A stretch of DNA of 64,000 nucleotides, taken from assembly GCF_009649845.1 (NCBI RefSeq), contig NZ_WJIE01000007.1, positions 124,001 through 188,000 on the forward strand, written 5' to 3'. Of this stretch, positions 16,378 through 25,112 are shown one piece after another. The notes beneath the pieces were generated by a model. It did no database searches, was not told where the DNA came from, and was given only the letters and a program-made list of their open reading frames with translations. Position 1 is the first letter of the stretch, and every line of letters starts with the position of its first letter. Made by a program: the position numbers and the translations under genes. The stretch is from Polyangium spumosum (GTDB lineage Bacteria; Myxococcota_A; Polyangia; Polyangiales; Polyangiaceae).

Positions 16378-18789
16378 TTGCGCCTCCGCCCTCTTTTCCC
16401 TTCGGCCCTCCTCGTTCTGGCGTCGCTCGTCGCCTCGCCGGCGCGCGCGCACGAGGAGATCACGCCGCCTTCGCCAAAGAGCCAGCCCAGGCCGGCCTGG
16501 CCCGACGGCCGCGCCGCGGCGCACGACGTGATCGTCCCGCTCGTGATCACGGTCGGCCCCGACGGGCGCGCCGTGGCGATCGAGGTCGAGGCGAGCGTCT
16601 CGCCGGCCTTCGACGCCGAGGCGATCCGCGCCGCAGCCGCGTGGACATTCGAGCCAGCGCGCCGGAGCGGCAAACCCGTCAAGGCCAAGATCCGCATGAT
16701 CGCGCGATTCGAGGGCGAAGCGGCGAAGCACGACAAACCGGCGGACAAACCCGCGCCCGGCCTCGTGGATCCGCCCCCGCACCCGCACCCGCATCCGCCG
16801 CCCCCGCCGCCGCGGCCGATCTCCGTCACCGTTCGGGGCGAAGGGCCGCCGCGCAGCGCCTCCGAGGTCGTACAGAAGCGCGACGTCCTCGCCGCGGCCC
16901 CGCACCGCACGGCGAGTGATCTTTTGCGGGTCGTGCCGGGCGTCTTCATCACGCAGCACGGCGGCCAGGGCAAGGCGCACCAGATCTTCTTGCGGGGGTT
17001 CGACGCGGCGCACGGCCAGGATCTCGAGCTCCGCGTCGCGGGCGCGCCGGTCAACGAGGTCTCGAACGTCCACGGCCAGGGATATGCCGACCTGCATTTC
17101 GTGATGCCCGAGGTCGTGAAGAGCGTCCGCGCGAAGGTCGGGCCCTACGATCCGCGGCAAGGTGATTTCGCGGTCGCGGGCACGATCGAAATGGACCTCG
17201 GCCTCGCCGAGGCGGGGTTCTCCTCGTCCCTCGGCCTCGGCACCTACGGCGAGCGGCGCCTCTTTCTCGCCTATCGCCCCGCGGGCACGACCGAGGCGAC
17301 GTTCGGGGCCTTCGAGGCGCAGAGCACCGACGGATTCGGCCCCTCCCGCGCCGCCCGCCGCGCCTCGGCCATCGCCCAGCACGTCTTTCCCCTCGGCCAG
17401 AACCTCTCGGCCCGCGTCATGGCCTCGGCCTACGCGGCGCGGTTCTCCTCGGCCGGCGTCCTGCGCCGCGACGACGTCGAGCGCGGGCTCGTCGATCGAT
17501 TCGCGACCTACGACGCGCGCCAGGGCGGCGACTCCACCCGCGTCCAGGTCGTGCTCTCCCTCGACCACGACGACGACAGCGGCAAGGCGCGCTTCTCCTT
17601 CACGCCTTATCTCGTCCTGCGAGGCCTGCGGCTCCGCGCCAATTACACAGGTTTCCTCGGCGACCCGATCGACGGCGACTCGCAGCAGCAGATCAACGAG
17701 GCGACGACCTTCGGTTTGTCCGCCCATTACCACCGCAAGACGCCGCTCTTCTCCCCCGAGGACGCCCTCGAGATCGGCGTCCAGGCGCGGGGGGACTCGA
17801 TCGAGCAATCGCAACGGAGGCTCTCGGTCGTCACCGATCGCGTGACGGACACCCTCGTCGACGCCCGCGTCCGCGCCGCCGACGTCGCCGGCTACGTCGA
17901 CGCCTCGCTCCGGCCGCTGCGCCGCGTGGTGATCCGCGGCGGCGTGCGCGTGGATGGGCTCTTTTATGGCGTCACGGACCTCGCCTCGGGCGAAGGCGCG
18001 GGGGCGGCGCGCGCGGCCATGGGCGCGCGCGTGGGTGGAAAGGCCACGATCGACGTCACGTTGCTCCCGGGCCTGCACGCGGTCGCGAGTTATGGCGACG
18101 GCTTTCGCTCCCCGCAGGCCCGGACGCTCGGCGACGGCGAACGCACGCCCTTCACCACCGTGCGCTCCTTCGAGGCGGGCCTGCGTTATGCCGACGGCGA
18201 GCGCGCGCGGGCGAACCTCAGCGTCTTTCATACCCGCCTCTCCGACGACCTCGTCTTCGACGAGAAGGCCGCCGCCTACGAGCGCGTCCCGGCCACGCAG
18301 CGCACCGGCTTCTCGCTCGATTTCGTCCTGCGCCCGCGCTCGTGGATCGTCGAGAGCGGCAGCGTCACGTATTCGCGCGCCTCGTTCACGGAGGCGGGCC
18401 CCGACGCGGACCTCGGCTCGCTCGTCCCCTACTCGCCCCAGCTCGTCGCGCGCGCCGACGTCGCGCTCACGCCTCGCCTCGCGCGCCTCTTCGGCCGTGA
18501 TCTCGTGGGCAAGATCGGCGTGGGCCTCGCCTACCTCGGCGCCCGGCCCCTGCGCTTCGGGGAGTTTGGCCGGGACATCTTCCTCGCGGACGCGACCGTG
18601 GGCGCGCGGCTGCGCGAGGTCGAGATCGAGCTCGACGTCTACAACCTGCTCGACGCGAAATGGTACGACGGCCAGTTCACCTATGCATCGAGCTTCACCC
18701 GCGGCGCGGCGCCCTCGCTCGTGCCGCTCGACCACGTGACGGTGGGCGCGCCGCTCACCTTGATGGGCACCTTGTCCCTGCACCTCTAG
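16378..18789 (+). CDS. TonB-dependent outer-membrane receptor with fused N-terminal TonB-C-like domain
   Basis: An 803-residue receptor for import of a chelate or other large solute across the outer membrane. From the TTG start, the signal peptide (LRLRPLFPSALLVLASLVAS..ARA) is followed by a TonB C-terminal-type domain (about residues 45-118; VPLVITVGPDGRAVAIEVEA and ...AWTFEPARRSGKPV). A Pro/His linker comes next (PPPHPHPHPPPPPP, about 131-147), then a plug domain (ASDLLRVVPGVFITQHGGQG, IFLRGFDAAHGQD), and a long beta-barrel ending in an aromatic-poor LSLHL. A GTG at 16348 is an alternative start. Two lipoprotein genes follow at 17- and 10-base spacing, so the three form an operon. The His-rich linker suggests a metal substrate, but this is inference. 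Confidence 0.88.
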   Translation: MRLRPLFPSALLVLASLVASPARAHEEITPPSPKSQPRPAWPDGRAAAHDVIVPLVITVGPDGRAVAIEVEASVSPAFDAEAIRAAAAWTFEPARRSGKPVKAKIRMIARFEGEAAKHDKPADKPAPGLVDPPPHPHPHPPPPPPRPISVTVRGEGPPRSASEVVQKRDVLAAAPHRTASDLLRVVPGVFITQHGGQGKAHQIFLRGFDAAHGQDLELRVAGAPVNEVSNVHGQGYADLHFVMPEVVKSVRAKVGPYDPRQGDFAVAGTIEMDLGLAEAGFSSSLGLGTYGERRLFLAYRPAGTTEATFGAFEAQSTDGFGPSRAARRASAIAQHVFPLGQNLSARVMASAYAARFSSAGVLRRDDVERGLVDRFATYDARQGGDSTRVQVVLSLDHDDDSGKARFSFTPYLVLRGLRLRANYTGFLGDPIDGDSQQQINEATTFGLSAHYHRKTPLFSPEDALEIGVQARGDSIEQSQRRLSVVTDRVTDTLVDARVRAADVAGYVDASLRPLRRVVIRGGVRVDGLFYGVTDLASGEGAGAARAAMGARVGGKATIDVTLLPGLHAVASYGDGFRSPQARTLGDGERTPFTTVRSFEAGLRYADGERARANLSVFHTRLSDDLVFDEKAAAYERVPATQRTGFSLDFVLRPRSWIVESGSVTYSRASFTEAGPDADLGSLVPYSPQLVARADVALTPRLARLFGRDLVGKIGVGLAYLGARPLRFGEFGRDIFLADATVGARLREVEIELDVYNLLDAKWYDGQFTYASSFTRGAAPSLVPLDHVTVGAPLTLMGTLSLHL

Positions 18790-18806
18790 GGGAACCGAGC
18801 AGCATC

Positions 18807-19652
18807 ATGAAACGAAACATGGTTCGTCTGGGCCTCTCGTCCGCGGCCGGGTTTTTCCTGGTCGGCCTCTCGCTCGCCGCGGGCGCCCTCGCCTCCGCCT
18901 GCGGGCCCGCCGAGGCCACGAGCGGCAAGCGCGTCGCCTTGCAGACGCGTATCGTCGCCGACGACGGGATCAACGCGCCGTTCGTCAATTCCTACGGCTG
19001 GTCGATCCGCCTCGACGTCGCCGCCGTCTCCGTCGGCCCACTTTATTATTTCAACGGCGCGCCCATCTTCTCGACCGCCGCCGCTCCGACGCGCCCCGGG
19101 CCTTCCTTCGCCTCGCTCCTCGGCGTCGGCGTCGCCCACGCGCACCCCGGCCATTACCAGGCCGGCGACGCCATGGGCCAGGTGCTCGTCCCGTCCTCGG
19201 TCGACCTCGCGAAAGGCCCCGCCGACCTCCCGCCCGGCGCGGGCGTGACGGGCGTGTATCGCTCCGCCCGCTTCTCGTTCGAGCCCACGCCCACGGGCGA
19301 CGCGAAGGACCTCCTCGCGGGGCACGTCCTCGTGCTCGAAGGCGAGGCGCAAAAAGACACGATGAGCCGTGTCTTCCGCGTCGAAGCCGACGCCGAGGAC
19401 GTGCTCGACGCGTACGGCGAGCCGCGCCTCGAAGGGTGCGCCTTCGCAGGCGCGCCCGACGTGCAGGACGACGGCACGATCACCGTCCACGTCGCCCCGA
19501 GCGTATGGCTCGATCAAGCCGAGTTCGACGCGGTGCCCGAGAGCCCGGACGGCGCCCCCGTCGTCCTGCCGCGCGACGGCGCGGCGTTCCGCGCGATCGT
19601 CCGCGGATTCAAGAAGGGATCCGCCGTGACCTTCCACCATTCGACACCTTGA
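18807..19652 (+). CDS. Lipoprotein of the TonB-receptor operon
   Basis: A 281-residue lipoprotein with signal peptide ending GALASAC. No family recognised. A His-containing stretch GVAHAHPGHYQAGDAMGQ (about residues 108-125) could contact metal. The rest is predicted mostly beta from its alternating hydrophobic pattern. The ATG at 18807 is 17 bases after the receptor stop. It probably serves as a surface or periplasmic binding partner of the receptor. Confidence 0.72.
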   Translation: MKRNMVRLGLSSAAGFFLVGLSLAAGALASACGPAEATSGKRVALQTRIVADDGINAPFVNSYGWSIRLDVAAVSVGPLYYFNGAPIFSTAAAPTRPGPSFASLLGVGVAHAHPGHYQAGDAMGQVLVPSSVDLAKGPADLPPGAGVTGVYRSARFSFEPTPTGDAKDLLAGHVLVLEGEAQKDTMSRVFRVEADAEDVLDAYGEPRLEGCAFAGAPDVQDDGTITVHVAPSVWLDQAEFDAVPESPDGAPVVLPRDGAAFRAIVRGFKKGSAVTFHHSTP

Positions 19653-19662
19653 CGAGGTTACC

Positions 19663-20526
19663 ATGAAAAACCATTTCGGAAAAACCTGCCTTGGCCTCGC
19701 CGCCGCCCTCCTCGCGGGTTGCGGCGCCGAGGAGCCCGCCGGCCGCGGGGACGTGGCCATCACGACCTGGGGCGAGGGGTACATCGAGCAGGAGATCCCC
19801 GCGTCCGAATTCGAGGACGGCTGGACCATCCGATTCTCGAAGTTCCTCGTCGTGCTCGGCGGCGTGCGGATCGCCGACGACGCGGGCGAGATCGGCGCCG
19901 AGATGACGACGACCAAGCTCTTCGATCACGTGGCCCAGGGGGTCAAGCCGCTCGTCACGTTCCCGGGCCTCGAGGCCAAGCCGTGGACGAAGGTGAGCTT
20001 CGAGGTCCGCCCCGCGGGCGACGACACCGAGCTCGGCGAAGGCGCGACCGCGGCCGACCTCGACGCCATGAAGCAAGGCAATTTCGCCCTCTTCGCGGAG
20101 GGCGAGGCCACGCAGGGCGCGACAAAAAAGACGTTCCGCTGGGGCTTCGGCGTGCCCACGGCGTACACCGAATGCAAAGGCGAGAAGGACGGCCGCGAGA
20201 CGCCCGGGGTCCTCGTCACGAACGGCGGCGTCGACAACGTGGAGCTCACGATCCACGGCGATCACCTGTTCTACGACGATCTGCAATCGCCCACCGCGAA
20301 GCTCCGCTTCGACGCCCTCGCCTCGGCGGACGAAAACGGCGACGGCGAGGTCACGCTCGCCGAGCTCGCCGCGAAGAAGCTCGTGGACATCGACCCCGCG
20401 GACGGCGCCTACGGCACGGGCGCGGCCGGCGACGTGAACGACCTCGGCGCGTTCGTCACCGACCTCTCCCGCACGGTTGGACATTTCCGCGGCGAAGGCG
20501 AGTGCTTCGCCGCGGACCCGAAATGA
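19663..20526 (+). CDS. Lipoprotein with EF-hand-like loop in the TonB-receptor operon
   Basis: A 287-residue lipoprotein (MKNHFGKTCLGLAAALLAGC). The body is not recognised. Near residues 224-235 it has DENGDGEVTLAEL, which fits the 12-residue EF-hand calcium loop (Asp, Asn, Asp, Glu positions). It starts 10 bases after the previous lipoprotein gene and closes the operon. Its likely role is substrate handling outside the inner membrane together with the receptor. Confidence 0.72.
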   Translation: MKNHFGKTCLGLAAALLAGCGAEEPAGRGDVAITTWGEGYIEQEIPASEFEDGWTIRFSKFLVVLGGVRIADDAGEIGAEMTTTKLFDHVAQGVKPLVTFPGLEAKPWTKVSFEVRPAGDDTELGEGATAADLDAMKQGNFALFAEGEATQGATKKTFRWGFGVPTAYTECKGEKDGRETPGVLVTNGGVDNVELTIHGDHLFYDDLQSPTAKLRFDALASADENGDGEVTLAELAAKKLVDIDPADGAYGTGAAGDVNDLGAFVTDLSRTVGHFRGEGECFAADPK

Positions 20527-20572
20527 CAAGATTGGTCACCCGGACGACCAACGGGTGACAATTTTGGTCACC
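20524..20572. repeat. Direct repeat of TGACAA..TTGGTCACC with nested inverted repeat
   Basis: TGACAAGATTGGTCACC (20524-20540) recurs as TGACAATTTTGGTCACC (20556-20572), 15 of 17 bases identical, 32 bases apart. Each copy has internal dyad symmetry (TGAC...GTCA). Between them GTCACCCG (20535-20542) pairs with CGGGTGAC (20552-20559). It lies directly behind the receptor operon and 128 bases before the prepilin gene. It could be a terminator hairpin or a regulator site with two binding positions. Confidence 0.5.
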
Positions 20573-20699
20573 GCGGCCCTGACGCGGCGCGGCGCCACGC
20601 GCCACTCGCTCATCTTTCTTGCATCCGGAGCCCTGGATCCAGGACGATGCGAGCATGGCACGCGGCATGCTTGGCGCGCGCTCTCCAAGGAAACGAGAC

Positions 20700-21302
20700 A
20701 TGAAGCGGCGGAGGCAAAATCGAGGCTTCACCTTGGTCGAGGTGATGCTCGTGGTCGTCATCATCGGCGTGCTGGCGGCGCTCGCCATGTTCGGCGTGCG
20801 GCGTTATCTCGCGGCGGCGAAGGTCAGCGAGGCAAAGCAATCGATGGGCGTCATTGCGCGCGGCATTGCGATGCTCACCGAGCGGACCGCGAAGAGCGAG
20901 GTCCTGCCCCTCGGCGGCGAATCGGCCACGAGCACCTCGGTCTGGTGCCCCGAGTGCGGCGGGAGCATGACGTGCGTCGCGCCCCAGACCGTCCCGGCGG
21001 CCAAAAAATACCAGCCCAACAACTCGGGCGGCCAGGACTTCGACCAGTGCTGCTGGCGCTGCGTCCGCTTCGGGATCAGCGACCCGACCTATTACCAGTA
21101 TCGTTATTCCGTGGAGCAATCCTACCTCGGGCCGCCCCTCGGCGGCCCCGACCCCGGCCCCACGGGCGTCGAGGTCGCCGCCGTGGGTGACCTCGACGGC
21201 GACGGGACGCTGAGCACGTTGACGCTCGCCGGGACACGCGACACGCAGAGCGGCACGATCCGGTTCTCCACGCACATCTTCGTCGACAACGAGCACGAGT
21301 GA
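20700..21302 (+). CDS. Type IV prepilin-like protein (PilA family)
   Basis: A 200-residue prepilin or pseudopilin. The N-terminus has the prepilin peptidase site RGFTLVE preceded by basic residues, followed by a hydrophobic helix LVVVIIGVLAALAMF. The Glu at +5 after processing is present. The C-terminal domain has several Cys (WCPECGG, DQCCWRC) that may form disulfides. The ATG at 20700 has AAGGAAAC upstream. An in-frame ATG at 20619 would add an unlikely leader. No other pilus genes are nearby, so it may be an orphan pilin or type II secretion pseudopilin. Confidence 0.85.
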   Translation: MKRRRQNRGFTLVEVMLVVVIIGVLAALAMFGVRRYLAAAKVSEAKQSMGVIARGIAMLTERTAKSEVLPLGGESATSTSVWCPECGGSMTCVAPQTVPAAKKYQPNNSGGQDFDQCCWRCVRFGISDPTYYQYRYSVEQSYLGPPLGGPDPGPTGVEVAAVGDLDGDGTLSTLTLAGTRDTQSGTIRFSTHIFVDNEHE

Positions 21303-21305
21303 GGC

Positions 21306-23717
21306 TCACGCCGCCCGCGGCGTCTCCACCTCGATCGGCCACGCCGCGGCGGGCGGCGCGCGGAGCGCGATCGCCAGCACCTCGTCGAGCGTCTCGACGA
21401 AGTGGAAATGCAGCGACCGCAGCACCTCCTCCGGGAGATCCTCGAGCTCGGCCTCGTTGTCCCGCGGCAGGATGATCTCCGGAATGCCCGCCCGGTGCGC
21501 GCCGAGCACCTTCTCCTTCACGCCGCCGATCGGCAAGACCCGCCCGCGCAGCGTGATTTCCCCGGTCATCGCGACGTCCTTGCGGACGCGCCGCCCCGAG
21601 AGCGCCGACACGATCGCCGTCGCCATCGTCACGCCCGCGCTCGGCCCGTCCTTGGGGATCGCCCCGGCGGGCACGTGGACGTGGATGTCCCGGCCCTCCA
21701 GCCGATCCCGCGGCACGCCGAGCGCCGCGGAGTGCTCACGCGCGTACGTCAGCGCCGCGCGCCCGCTCTCTTTCATGACGTCGCCGAGCTGCCCCGTCAG
21801 CGCGAGCTCGCCTTTGCCCGGCACGATGCTCGCCTCGACGTGCATGATATCGCCGCCCTCCTGCGTGTAATACATGCCCGTGGCCACCCCGAGCTCGTCT
21901 CGATCGAGCGCGGTCGTCGGTCGCATGCGCGGGCGCCTGAGCAGCACGCGGACGTCCGCCACCGTATCGACGCGCACCCGCTCTGCGGCCCCCGTGGCGA
22001 TACGATGGGCCGCCTTCCGCGCCAGCGAGCCGATCGCCCGCTCGAGCTGCCGCACGCCCGCCTCGTGCGTATAACTCGTGATCACGTCGAGCAGCGCCGT
22101 GTCCGACACGACGAGCTGCTCCTCCTCGAGCGCGCACTCGCGCCGCTGTCGCGGCAAGAGATACCGTCGCGCGATCTCGAGTTTTTCGAGCTCCGTGTAT
22201 CCGGGGAACGTGATCGTCTCCATCCGGTCGAGCAGGGGCGAGGGGATCCCCTCGCGCAGGTTCGCCGTGCACACGAAGAGGACCTCCGAGAGGTCGAAGG
22301 GCAAACCCAGGTAATGGTCGACGAACGACACGTTCTGCGCCGGATCGAGCACCTCGAGCAGCGCCGCCGCCGGGTCGCCCTGGTACGACACGCCGAGTTT
22401 GTCGATCTCGTCCAACGTGAAGACCGGGTTCTTCGAGCCCACGCGCCGCATGCCCTGCAGGATGCGCCCCGGCATCGCGCCGACGTACGTGCGCCGGTGG
22501 CCGCGGATATCGGCCTCGTCGCGCGCGCCGCCGAGCGAGACGCGGATGTATTTGCGCCCCATCGCCCGCGCGATGCTCTCCGCGATGCTCGTCTTCCCCG
22601 TCCCCGGAGGCCCGAGGAAGAGCAGGATCGGCCCCCGCGCGGCCCGCTGCGCCCGCTCGAGCGGCGAGGAATGTCCCTGCAGGCGCAGCTTGATCACGCT
22701 GAGCAGCTCGAGCACCCGGTCCTTCACGTCCCCGAGGCCGTAATGGTCCTCGTCGAGGATCCGCCGCGCCATCTCCAGATCGACGTGATCGTCCGTCCGC
22801 CGGTTCCACGGCAGATCACCGACCCACTCGAGCCAGCTCGTCACGACCTGCGCCTCGGGGGAGGTCTCGCGGCTCATCCGCCGCAGCCGCCCGAGCTCGC
22901 GTCGCACCTCCTCGCGCACCTCGACCGGCAGGTCCGCCGCGTCGATCTTCTTCTCCAGCCGATCCGCGATGCCCGCCTCGTCCTCCTCGCCGAGCTCTTT
23001 CTGGATCGCCTTCAATTGCTCGCGCAGGTAGAGCTCCCGCTGCCGCTCGCCGAGCTCCTCCTGCACCGTCGTCCGGATCTTCTCCTGCGTCTCGGCAATG
23101 CCGATTTGCCGGTGCAAATGCACGGTGAGCGCGCGCAGCCGCTCCACGGTCCGGAGCGTCTCCAGGAGGCCCTGCTTCTCGGCCACGGGGAGGTCGAGGT
23201 AAAACGCGACGTGATTGGCGAGCGCGCCCGGATCCTCGACGCCGCCGAGGAACTGCTCGAGCGCCTCCTTCGGCGCGCCGCGACGCCTTCCGTACTCGAT
23301 CGCTCGCTCGCGCACCTCGCGGGCGAGCGCGAGCACGACCGCCTCCTCGCCCGGGCGGCGAGGCAGATCCGCGAGCTCCACGCAAGCCGCGCGCAAGATC
23401 CCGTCCTCGGTCACGTATCGAAGCGCGGTGGCCCGGCGCTCGCATTGCAGGACGAGCGAGAGCCCCGTCCCCAGCCGCTGCACCTGGGCGATGCGCCCGA
23501 TCACGCCGACCGCGAAGAGACTGCTCTCCGTGGGCTCCTCCGAGGTGTCACGTTGCGCGACGGCGAAGACACGCTTGTCCTCCCCTTCGGCGCGGAGCGC
23601 GATCTCGACCGCGCGCAGCGTCTTCAGCCTTCCGGCCGTGATCGGCGTCGCGAGCCCCGGAAACAGGACGGTGTCGCGCAGCGGTAGGACGGGCAAGGTG
23701 AACCGTTCGGCCATCAT
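21306..23717 (-). CDS. lon: Lon protease (LonA type, ATP-dependent)
   Basis: A cytosolic ATP-dependent protease that removes damaged and regulatory proteins. The 803 residues match LonA. Order: N-terminal substrate-binding domain, coiled region (EEDEAGIADRLEKKIDAADL), AAA+ domain with Walker A GPPGTGKT (Lys375), and the protease domain with Ser693 in KDGPSAGVT and Lys736 in GGVKEKVLGAHRAG, the Ser-Lys dyad. Myxobacteria commonly carry two Lon proteins (vegetative LonV, developmental LonD); sequence alone does not tell which one this is. It is a single gene, convergent with the prepilin gene and divergent from the acetyltransferase. Confidence 0.96.
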   Translation of the reverse strand: MMAERFTLPVLPLRDTVLFPGLATPITAGRLKTLRAVEIALRAEGEDKRVFAVAQRDTSEEPTESSLFAVGVIGRIAQVQRLGTGLSLVLQCERRATALRYVTEDGILRAACVELADLPRRPGEEAVVLALAREVRERAIEYGRRRGAPKEALEQFLGGVEDPGALANHVAFYLDLPVAEKQGLLETLRTVERLRALTVHLHRQIGIAETQEKIRTTVQEELGERQRELYLREQLKAIQKELGEEDEAGIADRLEKKIDAADLPVEVREEVRRELGRLRRMSRETSPEAQVVTSWLEWVGDLPWNRRTDDHVDLEMARRILDEDHYGLGDVKDRVLELLSVIKLRLQGHSSPLERAQRAARGPILLFLGPPGTGKTSIAESIARAMGRKYIRVSLGGARDEADIRGHRRTYVGAMPGRILQGMRRVGSKNPVFTLDEIDKLGVSYQGDPAAALLEVLDPAQNVSFVDHYLGLPFDLSEVLFVCTANLREGIPSPLLDRMETITFPGYTELEKLEIARRYLLPRQRRECALEEEQLVVSDTALLDVITSYTHEAGVRQLERAIGSLARKAAHRIATGAAERVRVDTVADVRVLLRRPRMRPTTALDRDELGVATGMYYTQEGGDIMHVEASIVPGKGELALTGQLGDVMKESGRAALTYAREHSAALGVPRDRLEGRDIHVHVPAGAIPKDGPSAGVTMATAIVSALSGRRVRKDVAMTGEITLRGRVLPIGGVKEKVLGAHRAGIPEIILPRDNEAELEDLPEEVLRSLHFHFVETLDEVLAIALRAPPAAAWPIEVETPRAA

Positions 23718-23803
23718 ATCCCCCGGGATTCGTCGCCAGGATCCGCGTCTGCGAGGGCCGTGCCATCAGGGACGTCACCGATCGTCCACCAAGGAGCGGC
23801 GTA

Positions 23804-23831
23804 CGTATCCCCTCCGCGCGCCCGGGATACG
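23804..23831. promoter_or_regulatory. Inverted repeat between lon and the Eis-like gene
   Basis: CGTATCCC (23804-23811) is perfectly complementary to GGGATACG (23824-23831) over a 12-base spacer. The site is centred in the 171-bp divergent promoter region, 57 bases before the start at 23889. It could be an operator acting on either gene. Confidence 0.35.
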
Positions 23832-23888
23832 GCGAGGCGCACGAGCGAACGCGCGGACGGGGCAAACGGTGGTAGGTTCGTCCCCGTC

Positions 23889-25109
23889 ATGTCGATCGAA
23901 ATTCGCCTCCTCGGACCCGAGCAAACGGACGAGTTCGTCCTGCCCATCCGCACCGCCTTCGGTATCCCGCACTCGTCGGAGCGCACGGAGCGCACGCGCC
24001 GCCTGCCCGAGCTCACGACACGAATCACCGCCTTCGAAGGGAGCGAGGTCCTCGGCTCGGCCGGCGCGTTCGCCTTCGATTTCATCACGCCCGGCGGCGC
24101 AGCGGTCCCCACCTCGGGCCTGACGATGGTCGCGGTGATGCCGACGCACCGGAGACGCGGCATCCTGCGCGAGCTCATCCAGAGGCAACTCGAGGACGCG
24201 CGCGAGCGCGGCCAGCCCATCGCGGCGCTCTGGGCGACCGAGGCGACGATTTATGGTCGCTTCGGATATGGCCTCGCCTCGTTCGCGGGCGACGTATCGA
24301 TCGTGCGCGACCGCTCGGCGTTCGTGGGCTCGCCCGTCCCCTTCCAGGCGCGCTTCGTGACTGAAGCGGAGGCGCTCGATCGGTTCCCGCCCATCTACGA
24401 GCGCGCCCGCCGCGCCGCCACTTGTATGCCCTCGCGTTCGCCCGGTTGGTGGAGCCTGCGCAGGCTGCCCGACCTGGAGACGATGCGGCAAGGCTCGGGG
24501 CCGCTGCAGCGCGTGATCTTCCAGATCGACGGCCGCGACGAGGCCTATGCGCTCTACCGCTTGCGCCTCGAATCGGTCGACCCGCAGATCCCGGTCACCA
24601 CGGTGACGGTGCAGGAGGCGATCGGCGCGACGCCCGCGGGCACGCGCGCCGCGTGGCGTTACCTTTGCGACCTGGACCTCGCGACGCGGATCAATGCCAC
24701 CTGTTTGCCCCCGGATCACCCGCTCTTCTTGCTGCTCGCCGAGCCGCGGCGGATGCATTACAGCACCTACGACGCCGTGTGGGTCCGCGTCGTGGACGTC
24801 CCTTCGGCGCTCGCGGCGCGGCGATACTACGCGGAGGGCTCGATCGTGATCGAGGTCGACGACACATTCTGCCCGTGGAACGCGGGCCGTTATCGGCTCG
24901 ACGCCTCCGCCGCGCGCGTGACGCGGACCGAGGAGCCCTGCGACCTGCAGGTCACGGCGGCGGCGCTCGGATCGGCCTACCTCGGGGGTTTTTCCTTCAC
25001 GCGCCTCGCGGAGGCGGGAGGCGTGGTTGCGAGGACCGAAGGCGCGCTCGAGCGCGCCGATCGGATGTTCGTCGCGCCGCGCCTGCCATTCTGCCCGGAA
25101 ATCTTCTGA
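23889..25109 (+). CDS. Eis-like GNAT N-acetyltransferase
   Basis: Transfers an acetyl group from acetyl-CoA to an amine. The 406-residue length and layout match the Eis family (tandem GNAT plus sterol-carrier-like domain). The acetyl-CoA loop VAVMPTHRRRGILREL is present at about residues 80-95, and ATEATIYGRFGYGLAS follows. The protein ends in PEIF. In Mycobacterium Eis the C-terminal Phe carboxylate acts as a base, so a conserved C-terminal Phe is a meaningful match. Substrates could be aminoglycosides or polyamines; none can be picked from sequence. The ATG at 23889 is chosen over an upstream in-frame ATG at 23760 because of family length. Confidence 0.9.
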   Translation: MSIEIRLLGPEQTDEFVLPIRTAFGIPHSSERTERTRRLPELTTRITAFEGSEVLGSAGAFAFDFITPGGAAVPTSGLTMVAVMPTHRRRGILRELIQRQLEDARERGQPIAALWATEATIYGRFGYGLASFAGDVSIVRDRSAFVGSPVPFQARFVTEAEALDRFPPIYERARRAATCMPSRSPGWWSLRRLPDLETMRQGSGPLQRVIFQIDGRDEAYALYRLRLESVDPQIPVTTVTVQEAIGATPAGTRAAWRYLCDLDLATRINATCLPPDHPLFLLLAEPRRMHYSTYDAVWVRVVDVPSALAARRYYAEGSIVIEVDDTFCPWNAGRYRLDASAARVTRTEEPCDLQVTAAALGSAYLGGFSFTRLAEAGGVVARTEGALERADRMFVAPRLPFCPEIF

Positions 25110-25112
25110 CGT

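Noticed and set aside
16351..18783. An 810-codon antisense frame over the TonB receptor gene
   Set aside because: Low-complexity Arg/Glu/Ala translation, whereas the plus strand shows plug and barrel motifs.
21402..23687. A 761-codon frame antisense to lon
   Set aside because: The lon reading is supported by P-loop and Ser-Lys catalytic motifs; the antisense product is Arg/His-rich noise.
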